Shown: one piece after another, positions 58,080-64,000 of the stretch | Layout of the letters: the number at the start of each line of letters is the position of its first letter | Position numbering within the stretch: the stretch's first letter is position 1 | From: Rhipicephalus microplus | Taxonomy: Eukaryota > Arthropoda > Arachnida > Ixodida > Ixodidae | Assembly (NCBI RefSeq): GCF_043290135.1 | Contig: NW_027464588.1 | Location: 8,502,001 to 8,566,000 of the forward strand | Reading direction: 5' to 3' | Length of the DNA: 64,000 nt | Translations under genes and position numbers: made by a program | Notes under the pieces: generated by a model | Database searches by the model: none | Told to the model about the DNA's origin: nothing | Seen by the model: only the letters and a program-made list of their open reading frames with translations

Positions 58080-58560
58080 TTTAGGGGCGCAGCTCCTTCG
58101 TTCGTTGGACAACACATCCTCCGTATATATGTAGCTACTTTTGCTTTGTGACTTCCTCAATAGATGGCGCTGCGTGTATATGTCTTTGGCAGTAATAAGA
58201 ATGGCGTTATTGGTTTTCACAGCATATCTGCAGACTGAAGGAAGATGAGTGTGGCGAAGCGTCCGTCCGTTTGTCAGTGTGTCCAACCACCCATCCGTCC
58301 ATCTGTACGTTCGTACACCATTCTATGCTTCCGTCAATCCATCCATCCATGCGTCCATCCACCTGTCTGTTCGTGGATACTTCCATCTGTCGGCCCACCC
58401 GTCCGTCTACTCATGCTTCCGTCGTTGAATAACATTAACATGCTCTTGTATACATAGGCTAGACCTGTCCTCCCGTCATGTGTGGCACATAATTGTGGAC
58501 AACTCACTGCGGTACGCGGATGTACGTCACATGTGATTGCCATCTTATGCTACCCCGGAA
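58080..58560 (+). repeat. GGGGCGAAGCTCC-family repeat with degenerate CCGT/CCAT array
   Basis: Begins TTTTAGGGGCGCAGCTCCTT, matching the left end at 54143. The interior (58258-58430) is a degenerate tetranucleotide array of CCGT, CCAT and CTGT units. The right end is not clear. Confidence 0.5.
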
Positions 58561-58569
58561 TGGGGAAGA

Positions 58570-59890
58570 CAGACATTAGTAACTTTACTTTAAGAGCGTT
58601 GAATGTAACTGACATCAGCAGCGCGAACCGACGAACTAAAACATAAAAAAATTAGCATGCTAGCAGAAAGTGAACACTAGATTTCTGCAAGTCAATCAGA
58701 TATTCTACCACAAATCCGTGCCACGTCTTCAAGCTGTTTTTTTAAGGAGACACTCTATAGGGTCGTTGCAACTTGAACTTTGGCTACAGTGCTGGCTATC
58801 CAACTTTATAACAAATCAATCAATATTACTCTTGTCAACGTGTAACACTTGCACTATACAAGGCAAACGTAAATTGTGGTTGAAATGTTGACTTTACTTC
58901 ATGGCAGTTTATTATTCTTTTCATTTGTGTTCCTATGATTCCACAAACTATATTCAAGCGTTGATTTACCCCATGGGAATACGCCAACGAAAATAACGTG
59001 TGATAATCATACCACGGTCCTATAAAGCGCACTTTGTTTCAATAACACTGAAAGTTTCGTTCTTACATGAGTGCTGACGTCATCTAAGATCATGAGTTAC
59101 GCAGTGTAGTCACCAGTAGACGCCAGAGTACACAATGTTCCTGGTAGAACTAAGATGTACACACAACTACTTCACTTAACGTCGATTCCCCCCTGGACAC
59201 TTTCCTAGAGCAAAAAAAATATCATAATAAAATTAGGTGTACGATTCAACATTAAGTTTCGTGTAATCAGCACTACAGACTTAACAAAAACATTTGAGCA
59301 TACCGCTGCTGCGCTGGTATATTGAACGTTAGCGGTGGCATCCTTACGCAACTATCAACAACCCTTTTTCACATTTGCTGGTTTTATCTAAAGAGAAATC
59401 TTATGTATTGAGCATAGCATAATGTATTCAGCAACCTGGGCTGGCGGCCTGAAGATATAAAACTGGTGACGAGGGTGGCTTATGTCGACTGCAACAAAAT
59501 GTAAGAGAGAACACAACATAATAAAATGCAGAAATGCTCTCCATAGGCGAGAAATATCAATAAAAGAACAGCTGCCAATGTGTGTTGATGCAAGTGTGAA
59601 CCACTATCGAGTTCCGCAAGAAGCGTTTTGTGCGTTGTCACAGAGGAAAGAAAAAATTGAGATATTTATGTGGCGTTTCTACTGTCAATACAGAAATGTG
59701 ACGGCCTCAACATTAAGCAGCACATCTATCAGTAACAGAAGAAGAAAAGATCACACTAATAGAAGAACGATAGGTGGGGATCCAAAAAATGAAGCAGACT
59801 TTTTGTAGATGCGAAGTGAAACATATCTGAGCAAGAAACTAACCAATAAATTACCGTAGTAGAGCCTATGTACAATATCCCAGGCAGCAC
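58570..59890. other. No recognisable gene
   Basis: AT-rich. A 108-codon + frame at 59482-59808 is rich in Arg, Lys and Ser and ends in TAG; I do not recognise it. Confidence 0.4.
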
Positions 59891-59894
59891 AGAA

Positions 59895-60295
59895 GGTTGG
59901 CCCAATATTGGGGATAGATCGGCATTGCCTGGCCCATGAACGGCCCAGTTTTCACAACGTACCGCCAAGATTGGCTGTGCCAGCCAAATAGAACGGCGAC
60001 GTTGGACCAGCGTTCACAACGTACCCCCAATATTGGTTCTGCCAGCCGAATAGAACGGCTATGTTGGACCAGCATTAACAACATTCCGCCAATGATAGCT
60101 GTGTCAGTCTATTAGATTGGTTATATTGGGCCAGCTTTCAGAGCTTTCCGCCCATAAAGGCTGTGCCGGCTGATTAGAACGGACACATCGGGCCAGGTTG
60201 TACAAGTAGCAGCCAATATGGGCGGGGCCATCCAATAAGACCGGCATTATTGGCCCGCCGTTTGACCGTTATTGCCGGCGTCAGCTGAAAAGTCA
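59895..60295. repeat. 62-base minisatellite, about six diverged units
   Basis: Units repeat at 62-63 bases, each with a core like TTGGCTGTGCCAGCCAAATA, then AGAACGG, TTGGACCAG and a C-rich end CCGCCAATA. Divergence increases towards 60295. Open frames across it simply repeat the unit. Confidence 0.85.
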
Positions 60296-60447
60296 ACATC
60301 ACGATGTCATAATATTAGAATATGAGCCAATTTCTGCGGCTGCTGCTTTTTGGCGCTGTTCTGGCCCCAATTCACGCACCGATTTTTCAAGTTAGAGAGA
60401 GAGTAATATATGTGCCGGGCACAATATTAGAACTATCTTTTCGTCAT

Positions 60448-60712
60448 TAAACCATGCCCCGCCACGGCGGTCTAGTGGCTAAAGTACTCGGCTGCTGACC
60501 CGCAGGTCGCGGATTCGAATCACGGCTGCGGCGGCTGCATTTCCGATGGAGGCGGAAATGTTGTAGGCCCGTGTGCTCAGATTTGGGTGCACGTTAAAGA
60601 ACCCCAGGTGGTCGAAATTTCCGGAGCCCTCCACTACGGCGTCTCTCATAATCATATGGTGGTATTGGGACGTTAAACCCCACATATCAATCAATCAATC
60701 AATAAACCATGC
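60448..60712 (+). mobile_element. Ruka-like SINE, full length, best-preserved copy
   Basis: SINE at 60458-60702 with head (GGTCTAGTGGCTAAAGTACT), box B GGATTCGAATCAC, intact body and four TCAA tail units. The 10-base duplication TAAACCATGC lies at 60448-60457 and 60703-60712. It can serve as the reference copy for the window. Confidence 0.96.
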
Positions 60713-61336
60713 ACAGTTGGTTCAAATGCATAATCGTTGGTTGAAGTTGTGCAAGGTAGACTTTTTAAGTGAGAAAAAATTACCGATCAAGTTTCTCTGT
60801 CAGACGCGACGTATGATGCGGTGCTATCCGTACGTATGACGAAGCTGCTGCGGATACCGCTGTCTTACGCGTGCATGTAGACATCGAATATCTGACGCAA
60901 ATCTTATCGTATCATGTGTCGGGCTAGCTATCTACGCGACCTATTCGAATCTGTTTTGCGTTCACAGCACAGTACGTGTTAACGGCACTTGCTGCTGCTT
61001 GACGTGTGGGAAGAGCGGGGGTCGTCAGTTGCGTTATGGTGACTGAATCATACAACATATGCAGTTGCCGTGATCTAACACACAGACGCGCGTGTGCACG
61101 CACGCACGCGCTATATTCATGCAACGACCACACGAATTCCCAACAACATCGCAGCGAACGGTTGGTAAGGTGTTGCGGAGTGTGTGGGCGTCGTAGCCAG
61201 CTCGTTGCGAACGTGAATTTCGGCGTGGAACGCTTCTTTTTTATGTACTTTTTTTACGTGTGCCCAAAACGGTAGGCTGCGCGACACGAGCTGTACGACA
61301 CACAAAAAAGAAGAAACGTGAATGCATAGGGCAAAT
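60713..61336. other. No recognisable gene
   Basis: Mixed composition with short frames; no motif recognised. Confidence 0.45.
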
Positions 61337-61414
61337 CGTTAATAACAAAAAAAAAAACACGCACGCTCACGCCACTGCAGTGGCGTGAGCGTGCGTGTTT
61401 TTTTGTTATTAACG
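61337..61414. repeat. Spacer-free palindrome (hairpin or cruciform)
   Basis: The arms meet at CTGCAG (61375-61380). Each arm runs through GTGGCGTGAGCGTGCGTG, a homopolymer (11 A on the left, 7 T on the right) and GTTATTAACG. Apart from the homopolymer length the arms are perfect complements. Confidence 0.97.
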
Positions 61415-62990
61415 AAGCACATGTGCTTCCATGAAACATGACAGCCAAGAATGATGAAGTATTCATTTACATACAAATTACTATGAGTTGCTGAAACTCA
61501 CGCAAAAGACCATAATTTTCTTCCTTGGATATTGATCGAGTGCCTTGGAATTATGCTATGTGAATTTGACACATCAACAGTGCATTATGATTCCCACCAT
61601 AAGGGGCCACAATCTTGACAAGTAATAGAAGGACTCTTCCCACCTGATGTGCACCTAACGTAAAGAGGCCTTGTTTCTCAAGTTAGCAATATATATATAT
61701 ATATATATATATATATGGAGCACATCACCACTGGAAAAATATACCAGGTGTAACCAGAAAAAGGCGCACCTGCAGTTTTAAAGTTTAAAAGAAGCAATGA
61801 CATACCAACCATCCAAAATAGAATGCCCGAGAAAGGAGCATCAATCAGTATTACAGCAGCTAAAAGCCTGCTAACAGCTGAAGGTAGTCATGCTGCTCTT
61901 CCATTCAAGTATAGTGTACACTGAGAAAAGATACTGAAGATACACCATCAGCAAATGACAAAACCAATACAGACAGAGTTTTCTCTTATAATACAAAAAG
62001 TCTTTAGCTGAGGAGGCAAATAAGTCATTGGCACACAATAAGTGCACAAAAAAAAAGCTGTCGCACGAGGCTCTCAGTGCTTAGACAACACAGGCAAAAA
62101 TACAGTAGACTGAAGAAGAGAAAGCCCATAGCAAAAGTTACCATACTCCTGAGTTCTTGCTTTGCGTGCAAATGAAGCTAGCGTGAAGATGAACACTAGA
62201 TTAAAGCACCACAATCAATATCTAGAAGTCAATGCTTTAGGAATAATACAAAGTACTGAAGAAGCATGCAAAGAGCATTCCTGTGAAGGCAAATATAAAA
62301 AAAAGACTTAAAGCTCTGTGGCCCTGAACAAGACAACACCACAACCAATCGAAGAGCCGTTCGGACACACCAGCAGTTCTGGCCAACACTAAAAAGTCAC
62401 AAAAACATACCTTTAATGCCTTTTTTGCAAGAGAACTTCAAAAGAAATGTGCATACACCAATGCCAGAAGTATCGATAGAAGCTATTACTCGTATTCAGC
62501 TCTTCATTGAAACACTGACAGAAGATACTTGTACCTGAATGCTTAATTACTTTGGTACAACTCAAGAGCGCCGACGCCAAGTGGCAAAAAATTATAATGG
62601 AAGACTACAATGTGATCAAATGCACACGTCAACCACCAACCAATGTCCTATGCTAGAGTGAATATCGCAAAAAATCTTGAACGCCTAATGTCACTGGCTC
62701 ATACTCAGCGTTCTCAATCAAAATCTTGACCTCCCACACAGCATATTATTTCAACAACCTGCCACCTCTCACCATGTCATGAAACAAGCTCGAGTATACA
62801 CAAACCCTCCTCACCGTTATGTAGTTAGATAGCTCCACTAGTGCTTCACTCTCGGAACACATAGACCAGGGCCGTAACTAGACGGGTAGTGAGGAGGTTC
62901 TGAGCCCCTGAAGTATTTTCGTGCTCTGACTTTTCATCAACAATAGCATAATCTGGGCAAGTTGGTTCATCGTGGTTGTGTTCTAGTAAC
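61415..62990. other. No recognisable gene; (AT)n at 61689-61716
   Basis: A 28-base AT run, then A-rich sequence (61730-62900) without long frames. No family recognised. Confidence 0.45.
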
Positions 62991-62994
62991 AGTG

Positions 62995-64000
62995 AGAGAA
63001 GTTCAGGAAAAGACAAAAAGGACAGGAAAGAGCGCTGACTGCCAACTAAATTTTATTGAAGGTACTACGCCCACTTTTATACAGAGTACAAGAACAGTGC
63101 TCATGCACAACGACACATGTGAGACCATGATAATATAATCTTAACTGAGAAAAGAATACTCTCTCTCCGAATGGATGAGTGAAGGTATACTGATGCACTA
63201 ATTCATGGCCTTCCTGACAAGAAAAAGCTTTCACAGTCTCTCTTTCATTTCTTGTTCTTGCTTTTTTCAAAAACAGTGTTTTATGAAACATAGAACTGCA
63301 CTTACATTCTTTACAGTGTATGGCCATGCGACTAGCATAGCCATTCTTAACATTTTAAGCATGCTGTCTTGCTTAAACATTGGGGCACTGCCCAGTTTGT
63401 CTTATGTTTACGTTTCCACATGTCAATAGTATCTCATACACAACATTATATTGGCATTCAGTATACCTATTCTCGTGACGAATGGTGAAATAATGGCTAT
63501 TCCTGTTGCTTTTTAGTACACACACTTTTGAAAACTTGCAAGGGATGGCAAATAACAAGATAAAATCATATCAGCTCGCTATTTTCTTTATATTGTGAAA
63601 CACCTTATGTACGTACGGTATAGCATGCAAAGATCTTTGGTCATTCTGTTTTTATTTTGGTCCTGTTTTGTTTAACTTGACTTTCTGCAGGAGGGTTTAG
63701 CACACGGGTGTGGTGGTGCTGTTGGGATATCCAGCATCCTTTAGTCTTTTAATCTGGTTTTTAAGGCTTACCTCATCCTTGTGCTCACATGACTTCTGAA
63801 GGGTGGCCTCAATGCACGTGGTAGCAATTCCTCTGTGTAAATTGTGTAAATGTGTAATTATGTGTTATGATGTACTAAAAAAGATGTCCCAAGAATCAGA
63901 ATAAGTGACAGTAGTCAAAGTTTTTGTCACTGCCTTTATACAAATACCAGTTTATTTGTTGCCTCCTGCAGTATTTTAGGGCCTCTTATATAGATAGGAT
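62995..64000 (-). mobile_element. Penelope-like element, 3' part (continues beyond window)
   Basis: On the - strand a decayed coding region with the late part of a Penelope-type RT, a GIY-YIG endonuclease region (63373-63558) and a Cys/His-containing tail (63046-63327), then a 3' UTR with AATAAAATTTAGTTG just before 63043. RT C-terminal sequence is seen as ATTCIEATLQKSCEHKDEVS and LKNQIKRLKDAGYPNSTT near 63830-63720. The active-site part of RT lies beyond the right edge. Confidence 0.72.
63046..63558 (-). pseudogene. Penelope-like GIY-YIG endonuclease region, decayed
   Basis: Reads FAIPCKFSKVCVLKSNRNSH, then CQYNVVYEILLTCGNVNIRQ and TGQCPNV, where intact Penelope proteins have a CG.VYIGQTGR.-type motif. 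The second Tyr is Asn and the Gly is Arg, so the nuclease motif is broken. After a frame change comes MAIHCKECKCSSMFHKTLFL, then KKARTRNERETVKAFSCQEG. Confidence 0.7.

Noticed and set aside
59895..60295. CRISPR-like array
   Set aside because: The 62-base units are contiguous and diverged, with no constant repeat separated by variable spacers, and the window is from an animal genome.
60458..60545. tRNA gene-like sequence with box A and box B
   Set aside because: It is the head of a Ruka-type SINE that continues into the SINE body and tail and is flanked by a target duplication; it does not end as a mature tRNA.
61337..61414. Rho-independent terminator or microRNA hairpin
   Set aside because: A bacterial terminator is out of context. 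A microRNA precursor needs a loop, and these arms meet with no spacer.

Overview
The window reads as repeat-dominated genomic DNA of a tick (Ixodida, most likely a metastriate such as Rhipicephalus, Dermacentor or Haemaphysalis). The main argument is an abundant tRNA-derived SINE that matches the tick Ruka type in its box A/box B head, conserved body and TCAA-repeat tail. It is accompanied by LINE, Gypsy and Penelope remnants of the kinds found in arachnids and by very long tetranucleotide arrays. The family names come from motif recognition, not from a database search. I see no convincing intact host gene. There is no CRISPR array, operon or other prokaryotic feature.

Layout: 1-4409 is the 3' three quarters of an I-clade LINE (end of ORF1; ORF2 with endonuclease, reverse transcriptase, RNase H and a Cys-His knuckle) on the + strand, broken by two stops and one frameshift, and apparently inserted into an antisense Ruka SINE. 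4410-18590 is mostly unrecognised DNA with scattered Ruka copies, a 0.5-kb compound tetranucleotide array (10.8-11.3 kb) inside a dispersed repeat, an LTR- or promoter-like patch near 13 kb, a tRNA-Glu-like block with a CCTG/TCTG array (16.1-16.4 kb), and a repeat with a tRNA-Gly-like core (17.8-18.3 kb). 18591-21926 is an internally deleted Gypsy retrotransposon on the - strand, with both LTRs, a tRNA-Ala-type primer binding site, a polypurine tract and a 4-bp target duplication; a Ruka copy sits inside its 5' LTR. 22.1-23.9 kb holds an inverted-repeat element, an RTE/BovB-like 3' end and two R1-like LINE tails pointing away from each other.

About 25980-32170 is a second, older but longer I-clade LINE, recognisable from its ORF1 start to its 3' tail and interrupted by a different LINE fragment at 30.3-30.9 kb. 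32.2-44.4 kb is sparse: a C2H2 zinc-finger-like remnant, Ruka copies, two members of the tRNA-Gly-core repeat (one ending in a 590-bp GATA array) and a CpG-rich patch. 44.5-48.6 kb is an L1/Tx1-like LINE on the + strand. 50.9-55.3 kb is a CR1-like LINE on the - strand with a foreign insertion in ORF1. 55-62 kb contains further Ruka copies, a 62-bp minisatellite and a spacer-free palindrome. 63.0 kb to the right edge is the 3' part of a Penelope-like element with a decayed GIY-YIG domain on the - strand.

The sequences relate to each other as layers of insertion rather than as a pathway: LINEs supply reverse transcriptase, SINEs depend on such enzymes, and many insertions still carry target duplications that give relative ages. 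The points most worth following up are the I-LINE/Ruka junction, the Asp-to-Asn change shared by the RNase H domains of both I-clade copies, the link between long tetranucleotide arrays and particular repeat families, the tRNA-Gly-like core inside a larger repeat, and the perfect palindrome at 61.3 kb.
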